This document shows positions 1-11,180 of a stretch of 64,000 nt of DNA, piece after piece. The stretch covers positions 434,001-498,000 of the forward strand of contig JAJAGP010000218.1 of the NCBI GenBank assembly GCA_025084515.1, in the 5' to 3' direction. Positions within the stretch are counted from its first letter, which is position 1. Every line of letters begins with the position of its first letter. This stretch comes from Ancistrus triradiatus (lineage: Eukaryota > Chordata > Actinopteri > Siluriformes > Loricariidae). The translations under genes and the position numbers were made by a program. Below the pieces are notes generated by a model. That model was not told the DNA's origin. It saw only the letters and a list, made by a program, of their open reading frames with translations, and made no database searches.

Positions 1-316
1 AGCACACATCATCATTCCATGCCCGAACAGGTAATGCTAATATTTCAATAGAATGCTTAATCTAACAAAAATGGTTATATGAAATATGAAACACAGTAAC
101 TGGATTTAAACTCAAGTATTCATAAATTGCATTACTTCAAATAAGTGTCATCAATATCACAATTTTGTTTAGTATACAGATATAGTTAACATTTTTGTAA
201 AGTATACCTGTTCACAATATTTGCTTGCAGTGTATGTTTTAGTATACCTAATTGTACTTATGAACCAAAGCTGCTCAGTAAATGTAATAGAAGCAGAAAA
301 CATCAGTGTTTTTGAC
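1..316. other. AT-rich sequence, no gene recognised
   Basis: No convincing coding exon, RNA gene or repeat end is visible. The short open frames here have no recognisable domain. Confidence 0.5.
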
Positions 317-318
317 TA

Positions 319-758
319 CACTATGTGCACAATTATTAGGCAAGTTTTATTTTTGAGGATTCATTTTATTATTGAACATCTACAGTGCTCTCAGTCAATC
401 CAAAATGTTAATTAAGCTCAAACCTGAATATTTAAGAAAGTAAAAGTGAGGATTTGGAGATATTCTTAGGAGAATATCTATGTGTGCATAATTACTGGGT
501 AACTACTAGTGTACAGAATTATTATGCAAATAACTGAAAAACAAAAGGTTTCCCATCTGACTTTTTAATTTTCAGTTTGTTAAAGTGAAAACAAATAACA
601 AACAACTCAATTTACAAACAAACTTTTCTGACTTTAACAAAAAAAAAAGTCTGTGACCAATAACTGACTTAAATCCAATAAGCTTTGAGTTGGAAAATAT
701 GCATAACATCTATGATATGGTCATAATACTCACTTGCCTAATAATTGTGCACACAGTG
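319..758. mobile_element. Non-autonomous DNA transposon (MITE), Tc1/mariner-like
   Basis: About 440 bp bounded by inverted ends that read CACTATGTGCACAATTATTA on the left and, as the reverse complement, TAATAATTGTGCACACAGTG on the right. TA dinucleotides at 317-318 and 759-760 are the expected Tc1/mariner target duplication. There is no coding capacity. I recognise these ends from MITEs common in fish genomes; the exact family name is not known to me. Confidence 0.8.
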
Positions 759-760
759 TA

Positions 761-1107
761 TATGACCATTTTTGTATATTATTACTTATGCCATTTAGAA
801 CACAGCTGGTCACAACCGACTAAACATAATTGCAAGTAAAATTAAAGGAACTGGTGGCAAACTGGTTTAGAGGTTGAAGGTTCAATTCCTTGGGGAGTTC
901 ATGAAGGCTATGTTTGGACTGACCAGATTTTCGATAATGAAATATGAGACACTGTGCCCTAATGATGTCTTTTTGACTGACGCTATTTTGGTATGAGCGC
1001 TGAATAACAACCCACTCATTCAACACACAAGCACCAGAGACAGTAACTTGCTGCATCCACATAAGTTATCACTGATACATGCACTATATGCACACTGCAC
1101 ACCTACT
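761..1107. other. Unassigned intergenic sequence
   Basis: A minus-strand open frame of about 80 codons covers 820-1062, but it shows no domain or motif I recognise. Nothing else is supported. Confidence 0.4.
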
Positions 1108-1299
1108 GTGGTAGCCTAGCGGTTAAGGTACTGGAATCTGGACCAGAAGGTCCAGGGTTCAAATCCCACGTCTGCCAAGCTGCCACTGTTGGGTCCTTGA
1201 GCAAGGCCCTTAACCCACAATAGCTTGGATTGTAAGACTGTATCAATTGCAAGTCGCTCTGGATAAGGGCGTCTGCTAAATGCTGTAAATGTAAATGTA
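1108..1299 (+). repeat. tRNA-derived SINE, copy 1
   Basis: The head is tRNA-like: A-box-like TAGCCTAGCGGTTAAGG and B-box GGGTTCAAATCCC. A shared body follows ('cactgttgggtccttgagca') and a conserved 3' core with 'gtcgctctggataagg' and 'gtctgctaaatgctg', then a TAAATG-type tail. Three further copies at 10984, 34884 and 49227 lie in the same orientation. The B box and the 3' body mark this as a SINE, not a tRNA gene. Confidence 0.88.
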
Positions 1300-2294
1300 C
1301 TTTTTCGGTTTCTTTGTGCTTTTTCATTTGAATATGTTGATAAATATCGTTGCGACTTCCATGCGAAACTAAACTTGACTCCATGTGTCTGGCAAGCCAC
1401 TCCCAGCTTATGTATTCTCCAGAAAGGTACTATATTCTTTTTTAAGCTGGTTGTTATATGTACGTATTTCTTTAGCCATCTCAGCAGTAGCCTACATCAG
1501 CCATAGTGAGTGAGGGCATTAAGTCACGTCGGTGAATCAATAAATGTGATTGGCCATTTTATGGTTAGACGCATACAGTAACTTAGTGTGTTCCTTTTGA
1601 GAGAATGATAAAAAAAAATACGTCGGGACACCAGGACATGGACTGAAATACTGGATTGTGGCAGGGAAAAACTGGACGTTATGTTCCTATTTATATATCT
1701 AGTTTATTTGTATTTACATCAAATCTGGAATAACAGCATACCTCCCATACTAGTCTAATGTTCTAATCATTTTTCTAAGAATTCAGGCTGTGTGTCATGA
1801 GTGTGCGCACTTCCTTCTACTCCTTAGCCATGGAGACATGCTTCCTGAGCGGGGTAATATGTCGGCAGTCTGTCTGTCACCAGGACAATACCTCAGTGAG
1901 CAGGAAAGGAAGACTCTCTTAACCATCCTAACACTGGCCTTCCTAAGAGACCTCAGTGACTCTTAGCATTGGTACTGGGTGTGCCCATCAACACAGCCTG
2001 ACTGCTTCATGCAGGGTTTATCACATTTACAGTAAACACGGCACAACAACTTAAAAAACAGCCTGTCTTAAATTAGCTATGTAAATTTTAACATCCTTTT
2101 GCAGGTCCTCTGCCATTAAGCAAACAAATAGGGGAAGGATGTTATAAAGGTTAGAGGTGATCATACTCTGGCCACAACCTCAGTCAGGATGCTCACATAC
2201 ACAAAAAGAACATGGAGTGTTTGAAAAAATGTCAGGAATTAAATTAAGAATTTCATGTTTGCACATATATACTTCAGGATGATTACTGTAAACA
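1300..2294. other. Intergenic, nothing recognised
   Basis: Unique-looking sequence without a supportable exon, RNA gene or repeat boundary. Confidence 0.4.
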
Positions 2295-2378
2295 TACACT
2301 CATTGATCATTTTATTAGATACACCTACTTGTTTTTGCACTCACTGTCCATTTCATCCACTTGTCCACAAACCATATA

Positions 2379-3705
2379 CAGTGGGGCAAAAAATATTTAG
2401 TAAGTAATTGATTGTGAAGTTCTCCGACTTAGAAAGATGAGAGAGGTCTGTCATTTTCATCATAGGTACACTTCAACTATGAGAGACAAAATGAGAAAAA
2501 AAAATCCAGGAAATCACATTGTAGGATTTTTAAATAATTTAATTGTAAATTATGGTGGAAAATAAGTATTTGGTAAATAAATTTCGTTCAGGTCAATACT
2601 TTGTAACATAACCTTTGTTGGCAATGACAGTTCCTGTAAGTCTTCACCAGGTTGGCACACACTGTAGCTGGTATTTTGGCCCATTCCTCCATGCAGATCT
2701 CCTCTAGAGCAGTGATGTTTTGGGGCAACACGGACTTTCAACTCCCTCCACAAATTTTCTATGGGGCTGAGGTCTGGAGACTGGCTAGGCCACTCCAGGA
2801 CCTTGAAATGCTTTTTACGGAGCCACTCCTTCATTGCCCGAGCAGTGTGTTTGGGTTGGGATGTTTTCACTCCAATGCTTCACAGTAGGTATGGCGCAAC
2901 TCAGAATTCTTCTTCCTCCAAACATGGCGAGTTGAGATTTTAGTTTCATCTGACCACATGATATTCTCCCAATCCTCTTCTGGATCATCCATATGCTCTC
3001 TGGCAAACATCAAATGGGCCTGGACATGTACTGGCTTAAGCAGGGGGACACGCCTGGCACTGCAGGATCCGAGTCCCTCTCGGCGTAGTGTGTTACTGAT
3101 GGTAGCCTTGTTACTTTGGTCCCAGCTCTCTGCAGGTCATTCATCAGGTCCCTCCGTGTAGTTCTGGGATTTTTGCTCACCGTTCTCATGATCATTTTGA
3201 CCCCACGAGATAAGATCTTGTGTGGAGTCTCAGATAGAGGGAGATTATCAATGGTATCATGTAGATTCACTCTTTCCAGCCTGGTGCAGGTCTACAATTT
3301 TCTTCCCGGTGTCCTTCGACAGCTCTTTGGTCTTGGCCATGGTTGAGTTTGGAGTCTGACAGTTTGAGGCTGTGGAAAGGTGTTTTTTATACAGATAACG
3401 AGGTCAAACAGGTGCCATTAATACAGGTAATGAGTGGAGGACAGAAGAGCTTCTTAAAGAAGAAGTTACAGAACTGTGAGAACCAGAAATCTTTCTTGTT
3501 TGTGGATGACCAAATACTTATTTTCCACCATGATTTACAATTAAATTCTTTAAAAATCCTACAGTGTGATTTCCTGGATTTTTTTTCTCATTTTGTCTCT
3601 CATAGTTGAAGTGTACCTATGATGAAAATTACAGACCTCTCTCATCTTTCTAAGTCAGAGAACTTGCACAATCAGTGACTGACTAAATACTTTTTTGCCC
3701 CACTG
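2379..3705 (-). mobile_element. Tc1-like element, family A copy 1 (about 1.33 kb)
   Basis: Ends are CAGTGGGGCAAAAAAT and its inverse TTTTTTGCCCCACTG, within terminal inverted repeats of about 200 bp, flanked by TA at 2377-2378 and 3706-3707. The transposase gene runs on the minus strand. The element is inserted inside the larger palindromic element at 2297-5203. Other family A copies are at 13540, 24513 and 27253. Confidence 0.93.
2593..3340 (-). pseudogene. Broken Tc1 (DD34E) transposase, family A copy 1
   Basis: A Tc1-type transposase would bind the terminal repeats through an N-terminal helix-turn-helix and cut DNA with a DDE catalytic core. The start ATG lies at 3340 ('MAKTKELSKD'). The first catalytic Asp is visible in WSDETK around 2950, and the last residue, Glu, in SPIENLWRELK around 2750. 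The middle of the gene, including the segment carrying the second Asp (HDNDPKHTA in copies 2 and 3), is deleted near 2855-2880, leaving only PKHTA. The frame is also shifted several times. It is a dead relic with no function inferred. Confidence 0.9.
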
Positions 3706-4210
3706 TAGATGTACTTTGTAGTTTTACAATTACAGATTGTAGTATATCTGTTTCTCTACATACTTTGTTGGTGCCATTTATTCTGTTTTCTAATGGTCAG
3801 GACCCTTACAGGACCACCACAGATCAAGTCCTATTTGGGTGGTTGATCATTCTCAACACTGCTGTGACACTTATGTGGTGGTGGTGTGTTAGTGTGTGTT
3901 GTGCTGGTATGATTAGATCAGACACAACAGAGCTGCTGGGGTTTTTAAACACTGTGTTCACTCACTGTGCACTCTATTAAACCCATCTACCATATTGCGC
4001 CACCTTGTAGATGTAAAGTGAGAGACAGTAGCTCATCTGTTGTTGCCCAGTTTGTGTTAGTCATCCTCTAATACTTTATCAGTGCTCACAGGATGCTGCC
4101 AACATGATGCTGATGGCTGGACATTTGTTGATTGGTGGACTATTTTCAGTCCGGCAGTGACAATGAGTGTCGCCATATCTAACGGGCAGGTGATCCATGG
4201 AAATAATATT

Positions 4211-4718
4211 ACCGTATTTTTCGGTCTATAAAGCGCACCGGGTTATAAGGCACATTAAATGAAACAAAACTCTTAAGTTTCGTCGGAAATTCAGTTTGGT
4301 CTTTACCTGGCACAGGGCGTCATTTTGCTTCCTCCACTTTCATGCCACTGATTCGTTAATGTTGAATTCTCTCGCAGCTGCTCTATGTCCATGTTGTACT
4401 GCGTGACTGATAGCGTTGTGTTTGAAATCCGCTTCGAAAATGAATGAATGAACGCACACACCCTAATGTTGAGGCACAGGTTGTATTACTCCGCTATGCT
4501 CATGACTACAGTGGCCGTAAGCTTCATAACTTACCAAGGCCGTGCTAAAACTTTTTGACAGATTTATGAGCGCCGTGTACCATCTACAATCGGTTCTAGG
4601 TCAGAAAGCACAACCAGAATTAATTCATACATTAGACGCACCGCATTTTAAGGTGCACTGTCGATTTTTGAGAAAATTAAAGGATTTTAAGTGCGCCTTA
4701 TGGTCCGAAAAATACGGT
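4211..4718. mobile_element. Short palindromic MITE with ACCGTATTTTTCGG ends
   Basis: About 510 bp. The left end ACCGTATTTTTCGGTCTATAA is matched by the inverted right end TTATGGTCCGAAAAATACGGT. It is flanked by ATT on both sides, a possible target duplication. This end sequence is a very common vertebrate DNA-transposon MITE signature. I do not assign a superfamily. It is nested in the element at 2297-5203. Confidence 0.8.
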
Positions 4719-4719
4719 A

Positions 4720-5035
4720 TTAAAGTTTGTTTTAGGACCCAAAATGCAGTTAGCTATAAATGGAATTAATGAACCAAAAATAGTAAACGTAATAAAAGAC
4801 AAACCTAAATCGGCGTGACTGAGGATCGAACCCCGGGCTTCTCCTGAATGAACGCGATTGCAAGGGGGAGGCGCCAACTCCCTGATCACGTAAAGAGAGA
4901 GAAATTGAACAGGCCCACAAGGGCTGGAGCGGTGAGGGAGAACGCGGGGGGCTCACCACTGGAGCGGGTGAGCCGGGAAGCCGTGATGGGTGACGGAAAG
5001 GCCGGTAACGAAGGCTCCGAGGACGAAAATGTCTT
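4720..5035. other. GC-rich insert of unknown origin inside a transposon
   Basis: This block is clearly richer in G+C than its AT-rich surroundings and interrupts the palindromic element between its MITE insertion and its right arm. On the minus strand it contains GGTTCGATCC, a perfect pol III B-box-like motif (about 4827-4836), so it may be part of a tRNA-derived retroposon. No matching A box or shared SINE body is seen, and no second copy is present in the window. Confidence 0.4.
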
Positions 5036-5205
5036 TTGGGGTCCTGACCATTAGAAAACAGAGTAAATGGAACCAACAAAGTATGTAGAGAAACAGGTGG
5101 ACAACAGACTGTAAAAAGTGCTTCTGTATGGTAAGTGGAACTGATGAAATGGACAATGAGTGTAGAAACAAGGAGGTGTATCTAATAAAGTGGTCAGTGA
5201 GTGTA

Positions 5206-5655
5206 TATGCTATTAGAAAAGCAATAATTTGTTTGTGATCCCTTTAGACTTACTGGATTTCTGCATTTCTACATTAGAATAAGAATTGCAGAGATTCATT
5301 TAACTGTAAAATAGTACAGTTGTTTGTTTCCCTAGGAATAGGAAGTGACAAAGAACGCAGAGGTAATAACAAAACACCTGCCAAAATTTCAAAAACTTGC
5401 TAAGATATCTGTTCACATGTCCACTATAAGAAAACACTGCACGAGGATTGTGTAAATAGAAAGACACAGATGGAGAAAACCTCAGCTCTCCAAGATTACT
5501 TTGATTTTTACAGTGCTACTGGGAATATATTCTGTGAACATCTGGCAGAAATGGACAATCTCACATTTAGAAGAGGTTTTTTAAATAAACATTGTTAGAA
5601 AAGGATGATGAAACAAATACCAATTACAGAAAAACTTGGGACATAATGTTCCTTA
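5206..5655. other. Intergenic, nothing recognised
   Basis: AT-rich sequence between two transposon remnants. No exon or RNA gene is supported. Confidence 0.35.
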
Positions 5656-5659
5656 CACT

Positions 5660-6860
5660 TTGACTTTTATTTCATTGCAGACAGTATGAACCCAAGATAT
5701 TTCATGTTTTTTTCTGGTGAACTTAATTTCATTTGTTAATAAACAACCATTCCTGCATTTCAGGCCTGCAACACATTCCAAAAAAGTATGGAAAGGGGCA
5801 ATTTAGGACTAGTAATGAGGTACAAACTAAATAATCGTATGATTTCAAACAGGTAATGGCAACAGGTGATTAAAATCATGATTTGGTACCAAAGCAATAT
5901 AAACAAGAGTCTCTGAAGAGTAAAGATGGGCAGAGATTCTCCAGTCTATCAACAAACATGTAAGAAAATTATTGAAATGTTTAAAAACAATGTTCCTCAA
6001 AGAAAGACTCTAAGGAATTTACATATTTCTTCCTCTACAGTGCACACTATCATTAAAAAATTCAAGGAATCTGGAAGCCTTGTGCGTAAAGGGCAAGAGG
6101 CATCATCTCTGACCCCTCAGACAGCACTGCATCAAGAACCATCATTCATCAATAGCTGATAGAACCACATTGGGAAAGGGATGTCCAGAAGCGGCGTCGA
6201 CTTCTCAGGAACATGTATTGTGGTCAAACCAATCTTTTTTAAAAGAAATGGACGTCGAGTGCTCTGGACCAAAGATAAAAATGACCATCCAGACTGTTAT
6301 CAGCAACAAGTCCAAAAAGCCAGGCTCTGTCAGGGTATGGGGTTGGGTCAGTGCCCATGGAAAAAGTCATTTACACTTCTGTGATGGCAGCATTAATGCA
6401 GAAAAGGACACTGAGAATATAGAGCAACATAAATTGCCTTCAAGGTGGCATCTTTTTCTGGAACATATGTGCATTTTTCAACAAAGCAATGCAAAACAAT
6501 ACAAATCAGAAAAATTTACTAAAATATGTAAATCCCTTCCAGTCTTTCTTTGAGGAACATTGTTTTTAAACATTTCAAAAATTTCTCACACCCTTGTTGA
6601 TAAACTTGAGATCCTCTTTACTCCTCAAAGACTGCTTTTGTACCACATATTGGTTATAATTACCTGTTGACATCATCTGTTTGAAATCACATAATTATTT
6701 AGGTGTTTTTTACCTCATTACTAGCCCTATATTGTCCCTTTCCCAAATTTTTTTGGAATGTGTTGCAGGCCTGCAATGCAGAAACTGATGTTTAGTAACA
6801 AATGAAATGAAGTTTCATTTAATTTTAATAGACCAGAAAGAGATTTTACTGAATTATTCA
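5660..6860 (+). mobile_element. Degenerate Tc1/mariner-like element, family C copy 1
   Basis: The left arm around 5690-5850 ('tttcaggcctgcaacacatt', then 'gatttcaaacaggtaatg') reappears inverted at about 6665-6850 ('gaatgtgttgcaggcctgca'). The middle holds pieces of a transposase: an N-terminal helix-turn-helix-like part from an ATG at 5926 ('MGRDSPVYQQTCKKII') and an internal part from about 6180. Most of the catalytic core is missing. The right end is cut short at the element that begins at 6866. Family C copy 2 is at 16105-17375. Confidence 0.75.
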
Positions 6861-7726
6861 AAATATACTCACTGACAAAAAAATAAAGCACCCAGATAGA
6901 AATGTCAGATTGTTGCAAAATTCAACATGCAGTTATTCCTCAGGCAGATATGTAAATTCTTGTATAATTAGACACTAGGTCTTGCCACCAGAGAGCGTAA
7001 AAGTGCTCCCCCCACTACCCTATAAAAAGGCTCTTAGAGCCTACTTTTGGGTAGTTAACTTCTTGGTGAGAGATCGTTGACTGCTAGACATGCCTCTATG
7101 ATACACTTAAGGACATTTTCCCCAGTTGACAGACTTTGAGAGGGGGAGCACCATTAAACTGAGAGAAGCAGGATGATCATTTTTGATGAATTGTCAGTTA
7201 TGTAGGCCATTCTGACCTAACTGTTAGGAAGTGGTGGGAGCAGTGGTTCCGTGAGAGCATGCACACACTGCAAACTGGATGGCCTAAACAGACCACAGTA
7301 GAGAGGATTGTTTGATCCACCAACAAGCACGAGTAGCTCCCACAGTTTTGTTGTCCGTCATCCTGGCACCTTCACTACACACCGCTGTCTCTGCTCGGAC
7401 ATTTTCCAGGTGCTTAGAAAAAGGAAATTTCCTGTCACGGTGCCCATTATGTGTCCTGCCATTGACAGCCAGCCACCGTCTCCTTTGTTTGCAGTGGTGT
7501 TGTAATCGAGAACTTGCATGATGGATGAGGATCTACAGGCCCAGCTGCAACTTCTGTGGCAAATGTGCCACAGGATACCATACAGAACCTGTTTGACTCC
7601 AGAGCCCAACCATATGTCATCTTGTATCCTGACTAGAGGTGGCCTAACAGAGCCTACTTTCAATTGTACAGTTTTCCCCAATAAACGTATCCTTTCACTC
7701 TAATATTGTAATCATTCATATATATA

Positions 7727-9264
7727 TAGTGGTGCTTGAAAGTTTGTGAACCCCTTAGAATGTTCTATATTTCTGCATAAATATGACCTAAAACATCAGA
7801 TTTTCACACAAGTCCTAAAAGTAGATAAAGTGAACCCAGTTAAACAAATGTTTAATGCGTGGTCATTTATTTATTGAGAAAATAGATCTTAGTGAGTGGA
7901 AAAAGAATGTGAACCTCTAGGATTAGCAGTTAATTTGAAGGTGAAATAAAACAGGGCACCCTGTTTTATTTAAAGAACAGGGATCTATCAAAGTCTGCTC
8001 TTCACAACACATGTTTGTGGAAGTGTATCATGGCACGGACAAAGGAAATTTCTGAGGACCTCAGAAAAAGAGTTGTTGATGCTCATCAGGCTGGAAAAGG
8101 TTACAAAACCATCTCTAAAGAGTTTGGACTCCACCAATCCACAGTCAGACAGACTTTGTACAAATGGAGGAAATCCAAGACCATTGTTACCCTCCCCAGA
8201 AGTGGCCGACCAACAAAGATCACTCCAAGAGCAAGGCGTGTAGTAGTTGGTGAGGTCACAAAGGACCCCGGTGTAACTTCTTAGCAACTGAAGACCTCTC
8301 TCACATTGGCTAATGTCCATGAGTCCACCATCATAAGAACACTGAACAACAATAGTGTGCATGGCAGGGTTGCAAGGAGAAAGCCACTGCTCTCCAAAAA
8401 GAACATTGCTGCTCATCTGCAGTTTACTAAAGATAACGTGGACAAGCCAGAAGGCTATTGGAAGAATGTTTTGTGGACGGATGAGACCAAAATAGAACTT
8501 TCTGGTTAAAAAGAAAAGGGTTATGTTTGGAGAAAGGAAAACACTGCATTCCAGCATAAGAACCTTATCCCATCTGTGAAACATGGTGGTGGCAGTATCA
8601 TGGTTTGGGCCTGTTTTGCTGCATCTGGGCCAGGATGGCTTGCCATCATTGACGGAACAATGGATTCTGAATTATATCAGAGAATTCTAAAGGAAAAATG
8701 TCCATGTACTGAATCTCAAGAGAAAGGTGGGTCATCAGCAAGACAACGAACCCTAAAGCACACAAGTCGTTCTACCAAAGAAATGTTTTTTTCGTTAAAG
8801 AAGAATAAAGTTAATGTTTTGGAATGGCCAAGTCAAAGTCCTGACCTTAATCCAATCAAAATGTTGTGGAAGGACCTGAAGTGAGCAGTTAATGTGAGGA
8901 AACCCACCAACATCCCAGAGTTGAAGCTGTTCTGTACGGAGGAATGGGATAAAATTCCTCCAAGCCGGTGTGCAGGACTGATCAACAGTTACAGGAAATG
9001 TTTAGTTGCATTTATTGCTGCACAGGGGGGTCACACCAGATACTGAAAGCAAAGGTTCCCATACTTTTGCCACCCACTAATATGTAATATTGGATCATTT
9101 TCTTCAATAAATAAATGACCAAGGATAATCTTTTTGTGTCATTTGTGTAAGTGGGTTCTCTTTATCTACTTTTAGGACTTGTGTGAAAATCTGATGATGT
9201 TTTAGGTTATATTTATGCAGAAATGAAAAACCTCTAAAGGGTTCACAAATTTCAAGCACCACTG
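7727..9264 (+). mobile_element. Tc1-like element, family B copy 1, nested in family D
   Basis: Long terminal inverted repeats of about 220 bp begin at 'agtggtgcttgaaagtttgt' and end at 'tttcaagcaccactg', with TA on both sides (7725-7726 and 9265-9266). The element is nearly full length at about 1.54 kb. Truncated or broken copies of the same family are at 38191-39113 and 53674-55087. Confidence 0.92.
8030..9046 (+). pseudogene. Broken Tc1 transposase, family B copy 1
   Basis: Nearly the whole gene can be followed from ATG at 8030 ('MARTKEISEDLRKRVVDAHQ') to the stop at 9044-9046 after 'GGHTRY'. The N-terminal paired-like helix-turn-helix is intact and the first catalytic Asp is present (LWTDETK). 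A stop interrupts near 8282 and another near 8507. A frame disruption has lost the second Asp motif near 8740. The catalytic Glu is replaced by Lys (NPIKMLWKDLK near 8855), and a further stop follows directly. The protein could not be catalytic. Confidence 0.9.
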
Positions 9265-9288
9265 TATATGTATATATATATACAGTGT

Positions 9289-9299
<11 letters not shown>

Positions 9300-9354
<55 letters not shown>
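9300..9354. repeat. (TG)n microsatellite
   Basis: Uninterrupted TG dinucleotides over about 55 bp, lying between the right end of the nested Tc1 element and the remainder of family D. Confidence 0.98.
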
Positions 9355-9357
<3 letters not shown>

Positions 9358-9468
9358 TTGTGTGTATTTGCGCGTATGATATCTTCATTAGATTAGATTC
9401 ATATATATAAAGTTTCATTTGATTTCAACAGCTCCTTCTTTGTGACTTTTGTTTTGTCAGTGACTGTA

Positions 9469-9824
9469 TCTTACAAGTAGAACTTAGTGGACAAAGTAGA
9501 TAGTTATTTATTGCACAACTGCAATTGTACTGCTCTGCTTCTGAACCTGTAAAGACAATCCACAAGAAAACCATCCTATGTAATGAAAAAGTCGCACTGT
9601 TTGTAATATATTATTATTTCTCCGGCACAGCAGTTGACTGAATGTAAAACCCTATGTTGCCATTTCCACAGTCCCTTTCCATGGAAAACACAACCTCCAG
9701 TGGCAGGATGCTTCATTAATCACCAGAGGAAAGAGGTAAAACCAGGAATCTAATCAACAGCCAAAACCCACATATGCCTACTCAATGACAAAAGAGTATG
9801 CGATCAAAAACTAAACCTATGCTA
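9469..9824. other. Intergenic, nothing recognised
   Basis: No exon, RNA gene or repeat boundary can be supported in this interval. Confidence 0.35.
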
Positions 9825-9826
9825 TA

Positions 9827-10699
9827 CACTCACCAGCCACTTTATTAGGTAGACCTGTTCAACTCCTTGCCAACACCAATATCTAATCAGCCAATCTCTA
9901 TCTTGACATGGTCACGACAGGGGAATAAATGTGATTTAAGTGACTTTGAGCATGGCATGGTTGCTGGAACTGCCCATCTAATGGGATTTACATGCACAGC
10001 AATCTCTAGGGTTTACAGAGAATGGTCTGAAAAAATAACAATATCCAGAGAGGTGCAGTTCTCTTTTTGGAAGATGACACCTGGTGCCCGCTAAGGGCAG
10101 CAACTGAGGGTACGATTCAAACAGGCTCACCAAAATTGGACAACAGAAGATTGGAAAAAAGTTGCCTGTTCCGATGAGTCTACATTTCTGTTGTGACATT
10201 CGGATAGTACGAATTTGGAGTAAACAACATGAAAGCATGGATCAATCCTACCATTTAAGACTGGTGCTTGTGGTGTAATGGTGTGGGGGATATTTTCTTG
10301 ATACACTTTTAGCCCCTTAATGTCAACAGTGTATTGTTTAAACACCATAGCCTACCTGAGTATTGTTGCTGATCATGTATTGTTGCTGACCACAGTGTAC
10401 CCATTTTCTATGCATCATGCCACAAAGCTCAAATCATCTTAAACTGGTTTCTTGATCATGACAATGAGTTCATTGTACTCAAATGGCCTCCACAGTCATC
10501 AGATCTCAATCCAATACAGCACCTTTGGGATGTGGTTGAATGGGAGATTCACATCATGGATGTGCAGCCAACAAATCTGCAGAAACTGTGTGATGCTATC
10601 ACGTCAATATGGACCAAAATTTCTGTTGAAGGTTTCCAGCACTAAAGGGGGGCCAACCTGGTACAAGCAAGTTGTACCAAATAAAGTGTTCAGTGAGTA
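9827..10699 (+). mobile_element. Tc1-like element, family E copy 1, internally deleted
   Basis: The left end CACTCACCAGCCACTTTATTAG and right end 'aataaagtgttcagtgagta' are inverted versions of each other. TA occurs at both borders. At about 0.87 kb it is well below the usual 1.2-1.6 kb, and the middle of the transposase is missing. Confidence 0.88.
9925..10665 (+). pseudogene. Broken Tc1 transposase, family E copy 1
   Basis: Recognisable pieces in order: 'CDLSDFEHGMVAGT' (about 9933), 'TAISRVYREWSEK' (about 9998), the first catalytic Asp in SDES (near 10174), and the C-terminal 'LKWPPQSSDLNPIQHLWDVV' (about 10478-10540). Here the expected catalytic Glu of NPIEHLW has become Gln. The second Asp segment is deleted. 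The gene is dead. Confidence 0.85.
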
Positions 10700-10930
10700 T
10701 ATATTCTGAATATTAACATTTTCTGTTGATGCTGTTTTTACCTTGTGTGTTATCGGGCTGTAGAATAGTTAAGCTAGCATGATGATATAATATAATAAAG
10801 TAAATTGTGGTATGATAATCATAGTGTGAATTTTAATGAAACTCTGTTCAGACAAATCTCTTTAAGTCTCCTTTACATCTGACACCTGCCACATATAGTG
10901 AATATATGATGATCCCTTTTGTTTTTAGTG

Positions 10931-10975
10931 ACATTATGAACATGTAATATTCATAATATTACATGTTCATAATGT
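10931..10975. repeat. Perfect 21-bp inverted repeat with 3-nt loop
   Basis: Arm 10931-10951 (ACATTATGAACATGTAATATT) is exactly reverse-complemented by 10955-10975, with only CAT between. It could form a cruciform or hairpin. It lies directly upstream of the SINE at 10984. Confidence 0.9.
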
Positions 10976-10983
10976 GATAGGAC

Positions 10984-11180
10984 TGAGGTAGCCTAGCGGG
11001 TAAGGTACTGGACTATGGACCAGAAGGTTCAGGGTTCAAGTCCCACTTCTGCCATGCTGCCACTGTTGGGTCCTTGAGCAAGACCCTTAACCCACAACTG
11101 CTTGGATTGTAAGACTGTACCATCTGTAAGTCGCTCTGGATAAGGGCGTCTGCTAAATGCTGTAAATGTAAATGTAATAT
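10984..11180 (+). repeat. tRNA-derived SINE, copy 2
   Basis: Same head, body and 3' core as copy 1 at 1108: TAGCCTAGCGGGTAAGG, B box GGGTTCAAGTCCC, then 'gtcgctctggataagggcgt' and a TAAATG tail. Confidence 0.9.

Larger units (their letters stand above)
2297..5203. mobile_element. Palindromic non-autonomous Tc1/mariner-like element broken up by nested insertions
   Basis: The outer ends are inverted: left CACTCATTGATCATTTTATTAG, right CTAATAAAGTGGTCAGTGAGTG. TA lies at 2295-2296 and 5204-5205. A second internal inverted pair (about 3750-3801 and 5040-5095, nearly identical over 50 bp around 'tctctacatactttgttgg') shows that the original element was a fold-back. Three later insertions sit inside it: a Tc1-type element (2379-3705), a short palindromic MITE (4211-4718) and a GC-rich block of unknown nature (about 4720-5035). 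No coding capacity of its own is seen. Confidence 0.75.
6866..9468 (+). mobile_element. Mariner/Tc1-like element (family D) interrupted by a second Tc1 element
   Basis: The left end TACTCACTGACAAAAAAATA and right end TTTTGTCAGTGACTGTA are inverted. The left part, 7088-7720, carries a degenerate transposase that can be followed in mixed frames (for example 'RQQARVAPTVLLSVI' near 7315 and 'LPLTASHRLLCLQWCCNRE' near 7460). The 3' part resumes at about 9400 ('agtttcatttgatttcaaca'). The block 7727-9264 is a separate, later Tc1 insertion. Confidence 0.75.

Noticed and set aside
9104..9418. Minus-strand frame with a Thr-His repeat
   Set aside because: It is only a translation of the TG microsatellite and a transposon end.
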